DNA from: Amaranthus tricolor
Lineage: Eukaryota; Streptophyta; Magnoliopsida; Caryophyllales; Amaranthaceae
NCBI RefSeq assembly: GCF_026212465.1
Contig: NC_080055.1
Span: 20,669,758-20,733,757, forward strand
Direction of reading: 5' to 3'
Length of the DNA: 64,000 nucleotides
The first letter of the stretch is position 1. Each line of letters opens with the position of its first letter. The notes under the pieces are model-generated. The model saw only the letters and a list, made by a program, of their open reading frames with translations, did not search any database and was not told where the DNA came from. The translations under genes were made by a program, and so were the position numbers. Shown in pieces: positions 30,201 through 40,671 of the stretch.

Positions 30201-31837
30201 CATAGGTCTTCAAAGCATCAAAAGTGTAACCCATTTGTTCCCGAGAAGCTGAGGCTGTCACATTGCCTCCAATGGCCTCCACTTCACGTACAATGCGAAG
30301 GTGGCTACGGTTTGTGGTGGTTTTAAAAGCCATGCGCTCTAAAAGATGTGTTGCACCAAACGAGAAGGGTGTCTCGTAAATTGAGCCAGAGTCTACATAC
30401 AGACCAATAGAGGCTGCAGGGTTCTGCAAAAATGTTCCCAAAAAAGGATTTTCATCACTCAAAACCTTTATTCAAACCCTTTACAGAATGTGTCAAAAAA
30501 TGAAGTTTTTACAAAGTAAAAGAACATCAAGACTTACAGGTGATGCTTCAGATGCAATTTTGACTCCATTAGAAAGAGTAGTTATTTTTGTTTTTGCAGG
30601 TTCAACAAAATCGGGCAACGGTGGGAGCACTGTTACTCCCTCAAGAGGGAAATCAAGCGGAGGAAGAGATTTGGATTTTCCAGGCAAAATCCAGCTCAAC
30701 AACCCCCCTAAAGAGTTAGTTTTAGCAGCTACAGCACTTGAACTGGCATACCTACCCAGATACCTGCTCCCTGCCTGAGCCTACACCAATAATTTGACTT
30801 CAAAAAATCAGAATCTATTATATTACGCACAGTTTACAATAACCAATCCTACTATATCTTCAGACTTAGAAGGACTACAAATTTCCATTTCTCAGTCCCA
30901 TATTTAAAGATTTAAACCCCCTCGTACACAATCAAAAATCAATTTTTATGTAGCAACATAATTCTTCGGCCTCAAAAGTCATTTTTCTTCATAAAATGCC
31001 TCTCAATCGTAACTAAAAAGACTAACAAAATAATTTTGACAAAATAACAAAGAAAAACTTTCTTTCCAAGAAAAGAAATCTTAATTACGAAACAAGGAAA
31101 CAATTACTGTAGCAAAGAAAAAAAGAAAACTAGAACAGCCACAAAAAAAACTCGGCCTCAAACAACAAATGTTGCTAGCAAATCAAAATCAATACAGATG
31201 AACCTTGAACAACATACCGCTCAAGTCAAACTACTAACAGCTACGGCGTTTTTACTTACTTTGTTTTAACCATTTCCATAATGAAGATTAATGAAAATCA
31301 ATTAATCATGGGGAAATTGACAACTTTTCAACAAACATTCTACAACAAGCTCTAAGACAAATCCGGCATTGCATCGCATTCCATATGCCAACATTAAATG
31401 GTCAACATCAGTACATAACATGAAAATCCCCACGTATCCTACCAATAACAATGAAATTTGCAGCATTTCTCCTGTGAAACTGTGATTATTCCCCACTAAA
31501 AATACAACTTTATACGCAACTGAGCTCAATTAACATTCAAAAGAATAAAATAAGGTGGTTCATTCTCCCAAATCAAAATCCAATCATAATACAATAGAAA
31601 AGAACAAAAAGCTTTATGATGAAGAAAGGAACCTCGAACAGATCTACAATAAAAACCAATATACTTTCCGATTATCTGCATCCAGTTTTCTAACACTATG
31701 CTTGTAAAAGCATCAATTTAATATAATGAAATGAGTCAAAAATTAGGGTTCCATGGAAGACAAAAAAAAAGAGAAAAGAGGGGGAAAAGAATGACCTTGT
31801 TGATGGCTCTAAGACGAGAAGATGCGATTCTGTACAT
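21254..31837 (-). CDS. MPPA: mitochondrial processing peptidase subunit alpha
   Basis: The partner of the beta subunit in the matrix peptidase that removes presequences from imported proteins. In plants it is part of respiratory complex III. Exons (minus): 31837-31796, 30780-30538, 30423-30127, 30041-29871, 29744-29577, 29491-29411, 29244-29178, 29025-28928, 22904-22832, 22740-22670, 22564-22515, 21514-21402, 21306-21254. They join in phase to 508 codons, the usual family length. Residues 1-14 and the start of exon 2 form an Arg/Ser-rich presequence (MYRIASSRLRAINK). The M16 zinc motif is degenerate: H121-LLE-R125 instead of HxxEH, as expected for the non-catalytic alpha chain. The glycine-rich substrate loop MLMGGGGSFSAGGPGKG (from 335) is intact. 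Exon 1 uses an atypical donor, GTCATT. Intron 8 (28927-22905) is 6 kb and holds a LINE remnant and a hAT element; the exons are undamaged. The ATG is the first in frame. Confidence 0.95.
23018..23300. repeat. possible short repeat element in MPP intron 8
   Basis: It starts with atactctctccattcccttt, resembling the ctccctccgttcc-type ends of common plant MITEs. No matching inverted end was established. A related fragment (cttcctctattcctaacaaa) lies at about 63750. Confidence 0.3.
24392..27972 (+). mobile_element. hAT DNA transposon, 3581 bp, decayed autonomous type
   Basis: Perfect 14-bp terminal inverted repeats TAGTGATGGCCACG are flanked by 8-bp duplications tgtttatc (24384-24391) and tgcttatc (27973-27980) with one mismatch. 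About 280 bp at the left and 130 bp at the right are GC-rich arrays of GGAACCG/CGGTTCC motifs, strikingly unlike the AT-rich interior, and probably serve as transposase-binding subterminal repeats. It encodes one transposase gene on the plus strand. It lies in intron 8 of MPP alpha, in the opposite orientation, and split an older LINE. Confidence 0.95.
24917..27508 (+). pseudogene. hAT transposase (BED finger, RNase H-like core, hATC domain), disrupted
   Basis: Reading order: a basic N-terminus (24917-25267), likely an intron, a BED zinc finger (about 25362-25690) split by an intron (CxxC in CTCQIC, then HLAKKH), the catalytic region (WSAPPHLEPYMCVTAHWINH at about 26020; FCCSTDTATANIK at about 26190; LHVRCCTHIVNL at about 26290) and the C-terminal dimerisation block (about 27200: IPASTIASESAFSAGRRVLD). 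An acidic Asp-rich tail follows, ending near 27508. Lesions: an in-frame TAA at about 25811, a frameshift near 26125, another near 27190 and another near 27305. No full-length product is possible, so mobility would need a transposase supplied elsewhere. Introns are inferred from frame changes at GTAAAT and TTAG borders. Confidence 0.88.
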
Positions 31838-32038
31838 GATTTGATTGCTGAGGAAAAAAATTGAAAATCAAGCTCAAACTTCTGATTAATTTCTGAGTTT
31901 CTGATCGAAGGATTGAACTCTCTCTCCTCTCCTTTGATCGGCGTTTTGTTAGAGATATCAGAGTATCGTTGGGGAGAAAGAGGAACAACTTCGGCGGTCC
32001 AAGAAAGAAGGGAGACAAAATGGGAGACGTTTGTATAT

Positions 32039-32089
32039 TGGGCCTCATTCAAGGGAATGCTTCGGCGGTTTGATCAATTTGTTGGCCCA
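32039..32089. promoter_or_regulatory. two site II (TGGGCC) elements upstream of MPP alpha
   Basis: TGGGCC on the plus strand at 32039-32044 and on the minus strand at 32084-32089 lie 200-250 bp upstream of the MPP ATG. Site II motifs are an established feature of promoters of nuclear genes for plant mitochondrial and ribosomal proteins, so their place here is consistent with the gene's role. Function is inferred. Confidence 0.5.
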
Positions 32090-32309
32090 ACTACCTCGCT
32101 TTGCTTTGAATTATCGACTACTCTTGTGAGAGACTGATATTCAATGAGACGGTTTCAAAATAAAATGTTTATATCATTATATTTTGTATTAGGTAAGTTG
32201 TATAGCTCATATAAGGTGTATCTCATAGATAAATTGCCTTATACAACAATTGTGTTGAATCACAACAGACTGCATCTAGTTATACTTGGGGTAGTGCTAT
32301 GTTAGCCTA

Positions 32310-33470
32310 CCTCAGTTGTGTTTGTGCATGTCGGATGAGGGAGAAGGATTTAGGGGGATTTGTGGTGCTCCATCAAATTTAGGCAAGAGAGCATGTTCAC
32401 ATTGGTCGACCCGTCGTATTTAGGGTGTGTGACTTTCCTTACATGGTACAAAATGAGGAATATGTAGCCGAATCCCTACATGTATTAAATGATTGGCTTT
32501 GTGTGCAGTTGGTTACGAGTACATCTTTCTAGGTGAGATGTTGCAGTGTTCATCATCGTGTATCGAGATGCACTTGATCAACAACAAAATAGCAGCTTAC
32601 GGATGACCAATACATAGCGCACATGTAGCCCACTAATGTGCTATGACATTGTAGAGTTCCATCTTTCTAGTTGTTTTATGCGCCAGTTCATGTACGAGCA
32701 GTCATTTCCCGACCTAATCGACAAGAGCGTCGAGTTGTATGGGATTGATCGTCACCATAGGAACATAAATTACCCCTCTCGAGTTCGCATACATGTAGGC
32801 TTGGAATGAACATAAGGAACATATCGTTCAAGGTATCCATACACGGGTCAGACCTTGGTCAAGTACATGAGGGGGTACCACCACATTATGAGGTTAGCAT
32901 ATCACTAATCTTCATGTTTGACCACGTATGACTCATTATCAGCCAACATACCAACGTTATTTTTGGTAATAGTTGTAAAATTGTATTCTCTTCGATCAAA
33001 TAATTAATGCACTCATCTAATATTTGTTTGTTTCTATGTAGGCACTTATAATGGATGATATTGTGTAACATGGACAAACAGCATGAGATGCGTGAGCTTA
33101 TTTATCACCATAGATGGGGTGTCTGATGTATGCCCAGACGACATAGAGCATGAATGCTCTAATGATAGATGCACTGAAAAAGTTGAACATGGTTATCTTG
33201 TCCCACCTTACACCACATCTATGCAAGCATCCATTTCATTAGGAAGTAATCCTTCTCTTACAGATTGCGAGTTCCTTATCCATGTCGTCCCCATATGCTT
33301 ACCTTAATTCATTCTGCCTACACATGTATCTCCTCCACCTCATGCACCGCATTTTTTGTGATATCGATGTTGAGCACCATCACTTGAATGGATTAGGGAA
33401 GGATCCACGTCGAGTTCCTCCCCCATTGGCTCAAGCAAACGGAAATGTTAACCTTAGCTTTTAGGTTTTT
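32310..33470 (+). pseudogene. plant mobile domain (PMD, aminotransferase-like) fragment
   Basis: Plus-strand pieces in order: GFVVLHQIWAREHVHIGRP-like sequence (about 32358-32410) running into CDFPYMVQNEEYVAESL; then after stops CYDIVEFHLSSCFMRQF (about 32640-32690) and DKSVELYGIDRHHRN. These are hallmarks of the plant mobile domain family, carried by many plant transposons and by a few host silencing-related genes. Stops and frame changes (for example at about 32525, 32595 and 32808) make it non-functional. Short repeats like cgctatgtcagatagc occur after it (33733, 33771, 33807) and continue beyond the CACTA insertion (42029, 42066), so the fragment belongs to an older element that CACTA-1 split. 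Confidence 0.68.
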
Positions 33471-34248
33471 ATGTATTACTTAAAATTGTAAACAATTTAT
33501 TTTTGTGTTATGTATATATTAACTTTATTTATTTTGTCTACTGTGTGAGTTTAGTTATAGATGACTAGTGGTTTATCATTACACTTTAAGTGTAGGAAAT
33601 AAAGTGAAAATTGGATATTGTTTTGGTTTCATGTACGTAATTTTTGCAATTTTGGGGAGTTATAATTTATAATTACGTCTCAATAATAAAACATAAACTA
33701 CTATATGATATAACGGTTTTGTTTCATAATGAACCGCTATCTGACATACCGGTTTACGATAACATAAAACACTATGTTAGATAGAAGTTTATAAAATAAC
33801 ATAAGTCGCTATGTCAGATAGCAATTCATATAATTTTTTAACACTACTACATTAATGAGCTATTACTACCCCAAATACTCGTAGCAATAGGTTCAATAAC
33901 CGTTGCAATAGGTCTATAGCGACGGTTCCATACCCGTCGCATTTGTGGCCGTAGGTATAGGTCTATTGCAACGGTTCAGCTATCTATTGCGACGGTTTCA
34001 CTTTAACCGTAGCAATAGGTTCTTATCACCGTCGCTATAGATCTATTGCTACGGTCTCACTATAACCGTAGCAATAGGTTCTTATCACCGTCGCTATAGA
34101 CCTATTGCGACAGTCACTTTGCAACTGTTATAATAAGTCTTTTGCGACGGTCATTGCAACCTATTGCAACCCCATGTTTTATCCGTTCCAATGGGTCTAT
34201 GGCGATGGTAATGGCTCTCTATTGCAACGCCTTGATAAAGATATAAAT

Positions 34249-34252
<4 letters not shown>

Positions 34253-34318
<66 letters not shown>
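34253..34318. repeat. (TA)n microsatellite inside CACTA-1
   Basis: An alternating TA run of about 30 units between the left subterminal repeats and the second gene. Confidence 0.94.
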
Positions 34319-34324
<6 letters not shown>

Positions 34325-34979
34325 TTTGATATAATTCATCAACTCTAATACAAAATAAAGCACCAACTCTAATTAGTTCAATTAGTGGTTTTGATACATG
34401 CAACATTGCAAAAGGACTTCAACATCAATAAAGAACTTCAACTTTGATATAATTCCTCTTCTTCATTAGCTCCATCAAGTGCCTACATGAAAGGTTATGT
34501 AAAGTTAATAAAAAAGGTACAACAAAGATATCATTAATGTAAATATTGCATAAACAAAGACATCAATTATTTTTGAAATTTAAAATTGAAGTTGAAATGT
34601 AATGTTTCAATAGATCAAAATTATTAAAGATAGACTCTTTAATTAGCAAGAACAACTCGAGTAAAAATTTTGACAGAATCTCCTTTGTAAATTGATTAAA
34701 ACCACCCAAATATAGGGTATAAAGTATAAAAAAAACCTGCACATTGAACTTTTAACTCAATTCACAAGTTGCCTAATATAAGGCATCACAACTAGCACAA
34801 GCACTAAAAAATTCGACAAAGTCTCCTTTGTAAATTGATTAAAACCACCCAAATGTAACGTACAAACAAAACCTGCACATTGAACTTTTAACTCAATTCA
34901 CAAGTTGTCTAATATAAGGCATCACAACTAGCACTAGCACAATTCACAGGTGGCTTTCCAACAATAACTCTTATATAAT

Positions 34980-37390
34980 ACAATAGCGTACAAGTCAATC
35001 ATTTTGAAGTTTTGAGTGATAAAGGAGAGTTCAAGATCCAAACATGCAAACTGATGACGATTCACTAAATTTAATGGTAGTAAAATGGGAAGAAGAAAAT
35101 AACGTACTGATCGATTGTTAGAGTGCGCTCCAACAGAAGAATGTCCATTTGACTCAGTAGGTGGAGTTGTAGTAATACTTCCTATTTTTGATAGATCTGG
35201 AAGCACAATATTGACCTCGGGATTGGCTTCAAGTAGTTTCTGTAGTTGGGGATTAGCTTCAAGTACTTGATCCATAACTTGCGATTGCATGTACTGTAAG
35301 AACTCGGGAGGAAATATGTAGCTCGAGTTAGTGCTCACTTTCCTTAGAGAAGTTTTTGTCACACCTTTTCCATACATTCGCACCCGTCCACTATGCTCTG
35401 GTTTCTTTATCACTTCACTATAAGCATCTTTGTAGTTTGAACCTTGATGTTCTTGCGACTCTATTGCTTTCATTTTCTCCTATTAACATTTTAAAACACC
35501 AGTGTATGCAAATTAAGTCAAAAATACACTGTAAAACTCGAGCCATGATATCATGGCTTTCGTACACAAATAATAAGGGCAAATATGTACGGGAACATAC
35601 AATATTTTGTTTTGCAACATCGAAGCTTGTTTTGTATGACTTTCCTGGCTTTCTTTTTCGAGAAGTGATGTAGACTTTTGCATTTGAAGGTTCTTCCTTA
35701 TTTGGATCTTGTTGTTTCTATTCAAAATAATTTCATTAGTTAAGGTTATTTTGTATAAATAGATAAAAAACTGAAAAAATAATTACCAATTCTTCACGCA
35801 ACATTGCGTAGGATGTAGGACCCATAGTGTGAAAGTCATCAGCCACTTGTCGATTAGATTTATTCTTCTCACTTTCATTCTATTGGATGGAAAAAATAAT
35901 TGCCAACGCTACTGTAAACAATTATTCCATTATATTTTTTTAGATTTTCTAATATAAGATTTTCTAATTATTGGTGGACGGTTATTCCATCTTTCAGCAT
36001 AAGTGTTATAATTGTAGTAGTATAATCTCTTACACCTACATTTCCAATCTTTCCACATGGCATTCATAGTGGTCAACGCCCATGTTTTGCCAACATCGTG
36101 TACCACATACTTCTCCTATATATTTAATTTTTACTTAGTCAACATATAAATTAAAGTAGAATTGAGCAAATAATAATTTCATGCACTTACTTGGACATAC
36201 ATCCACATTTTGTCGTGTGTGGGAAAGCTTGGCCAATCACAATAATTCAGCGGTGCATACTCAGGATTCCTAGCCACAGTCCCTAGAAATCGACTGTATT
36301 CATTGATAATTTTTTTGTAGGACCAATTGGTTGTCCAACTGCGTTAAGGACGATCACTGGTCGTTCATGCATTGTACGAGCATGAACCTCAACTAGCTTT
36401 GTGGGACCTCGATGCTTCTTCTTTTTTGGAGCTGAAAAAAATAGAAATACATTGACATGTGATGGACTTTAAAACTGAAGCATAATAATATTTTTTTAAA
36501 AAAATAAGTTGTGTTGCAAATCAAACCTTGAACCACAATTCTATTTTCTTCTGCTTCTTGTTCTGTATGTTCTTCATGTATTGGTTCAATATCATCTACG
36601 GTACAGCCAACTTCGTTTGCATTTGTGGGAGAAGGTTGATGCTCACTCGAAAAGATTAGTTCATTTGCATTGTTAATTTCATTTACAGGATCCTTTCTTT
36701 GCATTTGTTTCTTTCGAAGATCACGATAGTCAGACAATGCCCCTGGTGGGCAAAACTTGGTGTTCATTTTCTTGGGTTGTTGTGGTTGCATACCTTGTTG
36801 TTGCATAGGCTGCTGCAACAAAGGTTGTTGCACAGAAAGCTCTTGGTGATGTTGTTGGTGATGTTGTTCTTGTTCCATACCCTCTTGATGTTTTTGTCTG
36901 TTATGTTGTGCAACCTTTACTTCCGTGAGTTGTTCATGTTGTTGGCAAGAAGGAGATAAAAAGGTAGACATACACCCTCTATTTGAAAATGATCGCTTCT
37001 TTGTGGATTTTTTCATTGGAAACTGGAAAAACAAAATAAGATGCATACATTACATATAAAAAATTAGATACATTATAATTAAAATTGATGCAACATTATT
37101 TTGTATACCTTTGAACTAGTTATTTCCTCATTATTATCAACCTCATAATCAATAGGTATGTAGTCTTCATCATCACTATGAGATAATGTGTCATCTCTAA
37201 CATCTTTTGAGAAAGTTTTTGCATTAGCTTGAAGAATCTTTGCTGCCACAGTTCCACATCCTTTAGCTGTCATAAATTCTGCATTTTGCTTGATGTTCTC
37301 CATTCTTTTCCTTTCATATTCATTTACTTCTCTTTGTTGTGCAACAACTTTTCTTTTAGTCCCTTTCATGTACAAGTCATAAAACATCAA
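34980..37390 (-). CDS. CACTA-1 second gene, Transposase_24-like protein (TNP1/TnpA counterpart)
   Basis: A multi-exon minus-strand gene downstream of the transposase; exact borders are not fixed. Readable blocks: 37390-37100 (basic coiled-coil-like start, then an acidic stretch); 36960-36530 (very Gln/His-rich, QQPLLQQPMQQQGMQPQQP, then acidic); 36420-35985 (the conserved core: RGPTKLVEVHARTMHERPVI, LNAVGQPIG, WPSFPTHDKMW); 35880-35790 (QVADDFHTMGPTSYA); 35700-35580 (NAKVYITSRK); 35475-35110 (Q/L-rich tail, with FLQYMQSQVMDQVLEANPQL). The core is that of plant transposon proteins of the Transposase_24 family, thought to bind the subterminal repeats. I saw no clear stop inside the blocks, so it may be intact. 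Confidence 0.7.
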
Positions 37391-37395
37391 TCAAG

Positions 37396-40300
37396 TTAGA
37401 TAAATACATGTAAACAATCATACAAATAAGAACTAAGGAAAATAATATACAATAACAATATATGGGTACCATCAGACAATTCCATTGGATTGTTATGTAT
37501 GGCAAAATGCCAACCTTCTTTGGTTGGATCTTCTACATAAAAAACTTGATGCGCTTGAGATGCCAAGATATATGGTTCTCCTTTACATATTGTTTTATTT
37601 TTGTTAACTAAAGATTGTTGATGTTCATTTATTTCTGAATGAAACCAAACACATCTAAACAAGACAACACTAAAATGATCATGATAAGATATCTCAATAA
37701 TCTCTTCCACAGAACCATAATACATGACGTTTCCCACTGAAGGATTTTTATCCTTACTACTAGCAAAACTATGTGTTAACGCCGTTAAAGTTACTCCACT
37801 ATTTTGTGTGGCATAATTTGCCTCTCGTTTCATAGTATAAAACCTGTAACCATTGACATAGTACCCACTGTACATTTTTGCTTTAGAAGAGGGTCCTTTT
37901 GATAGCCACCTGACATGGTCTAAGACAGGTTGACCTTCATCAACCTTCAATGTGATTGCCACTTTAAACCAATCTTTGAAATCCTTGCAATGAATTTGAG
38001 CCGTATCCCATTTTCTCTTTCGATGAGTCTCTACTGTTGCTTTGTGCTCACTATGATAGAAGAATAGAAAACGTTAAACAATAAACGAGAGATAAAAAAT
38101 GAATAATAAATCTTAGCTTAAAGGTTTACTAGTCATACTTAATGTATCTCTCAACTTCTGCACAATTGCAATTGAACAAGACATATTGGTGCACTTGACT
38201 CCATGTGATTTAATCGATGACAAACCCAACCTGTTTCTTCTTTGATGTTTTTCCTCTTCCCCTGATAGGATGTCCAAGCTTTGGAAGAAATTCTTGTGAA
38301 ATAGAAGGCTCACTGACGTGTGCACTTGGACCTTTTGACCTAATTAGATATCGAGCAACAAATCTAGCACATTCCTTGGCCAAGAAGCCTTCAGCCATTG
38401 AAGCCTCCGGACGACCCTTATTCCGAACATCTGACTTCAATTCCCGAAAATATCTCTCAATTGTATACATGCACCTTAATGCAACAGGTCCACCAAGCTT
38501 AATTTGTTCTACTAAGTGAACCGGCAAATGAACCATGACATCAAAAAAAGCTGGTGGAAAAATCCCCTCAAATTGACATAAAGTTTCAACTATCTCAGAA
38601 TTAAGTTTATTAACATCTTGAGGGTTAATTGTTTTTTTCCATATACCCTTGAAAAAATTAGAAAGCCTTATCAAAGGCGTTGCAACTTCTTTATTTAAGG
38701 TAACTCTTGCGGCAATTGGGAGCAAGTAATGCATCATAAAATGTGCATCATGACTCTTGTATCCTGTGATTTTTCGTTCATTTACTTGCACACAACGAGC
38801 AATGTTTGAGGCATAACCTTGTGGTAGCTTTGCATTTTTTATGGTTTGGCAAAACAATCGTCTTTCATTGACATTCATCCAAAACCTTGATGTTGGAACC
38901 TCTTCAGTTCCATCTTCTAACTCTTTAATCTCCAACTCAGGAACCCAACGTAGGTCTTTCTTTTCTCGGAGGTCTTTTAGGTCTTGACGAGCAGCTAAAT
39001 TATATTTTGTCTTCCCAGGAATGGCTAACAATGTCGCAACAATATTATCAAACACATTCTTTTCTATGTGCATGACGTCCAAATTATGGGGATTAGAATA
39101 ATGTTTCCAATAAGGCAACTTAAAAAGTATGGACATCTTTCTCCACGGATTAGGATCATCCTCTGCTTGTTTCATCTTAGGTTGCTTTTTTTCATAATGA
39201 TTTGGAAAATCACAAAGCAATTCCTCAATATCAATTCCCGTCAAAGGCATGGGTGCAATTCGTTCATCAATTTTTCCATTGAAGTTTCTTTTATTAAAAC
39301 GCCACGGGTGATCAGTATCCAAAAATTTGCGATGACACATGTAGCAATACTTGTGGCTATATGGTAACCACACTGAATCAATTTCATAATGACAATATGG
39401 GCAAGTTGTTTTGCCTTTTGTGCTCCAACCAGATACCATTGCATAAGCAGGAAAATCGCTAATAGTAGACGCCAAAGCTACTTGCATGTCAAACCTTGTA
39501 TTTGTTGACGCATCATATGTTTCTAGGCCAAACTCCCACAAATCATTAAGATCTTTGATAAGTGGTTGCAAGTAGATATCAATATCTTTTCCAGGAGACA
39601 ATGGGCCGGGAATAAGTAATGACAAAATTAGAAACTCTAACTTTGTGGCCAACCATGGAGGCAAGTTATAGTTGACCAAAATTACTGGCCATGTACTATG
39701 CACAATACTCATTGAATTAAATGGGTTAAACCCATCTGTGGCTAATGCAAGCCTCACATTACGAGGATCTTGAGCAAATTTTGGATACAATTTGTCAAAG
39801 TTCTTCCAAGCTTCACCGTCCACCGGATGTTGCAAAAGTCAAGTCCGTCTTTTCCTTGACCATTTGCATGCCATTTCATGTAATTAGCAGTTTCGGCACA
39901 CATATATAACCTTTGCAACCTTTTCTTAAGTGGAAAGTATCTTAGAATTTTTGCTGGAATTTTATGTGCCTTTTCTGAGGTATATTCAGTGTGATCATTT
40001 TCCTTCGATTTCCACCTTGAGGCCCTACAAACATGACAACTTGTTGTAGTTGCATGCTCCTCCCAATATAGCATGCAGTCATTAGGGCACGCATCGATTT
40101 TTTTATAATCTAAACCTAAAACTTTCAACACTTTTTTTGCCTCATTCAACGATGTTGGCAATACAGAATCATCGGGTAGAACTTCCTTCAACAATGCTAG
40201 CAAAGCAGAAAATGCAACATTACTCAACTTATGATCACACTTGTATATATAAAGGCGAATTGTAAACGCAAGTCTAGAGAATTTTTTGCAACCAGGATAT

Positions 40301-40671
40301 AATTCTTGTTGGCCTTCTTCTATTAGACTAAGAAACTTCTTTGCCTCATCATTTGGCCCTTCTCTCAGAGTAACGTTAAACATTTCTTGTATACCATCAT
40401 TCATGTTCAATGGTTCATCATGTGCCTCTAATTCTGTTTCATCACCCATCTTCCCAAACCTAGAAAATTCATCACTTCTTGGTACAAAACCATTGCAAAT
40501 GATATGATCTTTCACGTCATTCCGACCATACCAATATCGATGATAACACATACAACATGGGCAACTAATTTGATTTCCTTGGGACCTTGTAGCAAAAGCT
40601 TTTTCAATGTATTCATCCGCTCCTTTTTGATAATCATAACTCCATCTAGGAAATTCCCACCACTTATCCAT
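37396..40671 (-). pseudogene. CACTA-1 TNP2-like transposase with DUF4218/DUF4216 regions, near-intact but disrupted
   Basis: 40671-39840: N-terminal transposase-associated domain (CPCCMCYHRYWYGRNDVKDH), the YPGCKKFSRLAF box, and the zinc-ribbon region (DACPNDCMLYWEEHATTTSC). 39835-38210: catalytic part, with LALATDGFNPFNSMS, HSTWPVILVNYNLPPWL, the CPYC and CYMC pairs, MHIEKNVFDNI and the DUF4218 block (FFDVMVHLPVHLVEQI, MYTIERYFREL). After a probable intron (about 38210-38060), 38050-37400 holds the DUF4216 region (YSGYYVNGYRFYT, VLFRCVWF). Lesions: a single-base frame change at about 39838-39848, between KDGLDF and QHPVDGEAW, and an in-frame TAA at 38210-38212 after GFVID, beyond which homology resumes (WSQVHQYVLFNC). 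The first could be a small unseen intron. Without splicing rescue the copy is not autonomous. Confidence 0.85.

Noticed and set aside
30488..30778. Plus-strand frame of 96 codons
   Set aside because: Antisense of MPP alpha exon 2.
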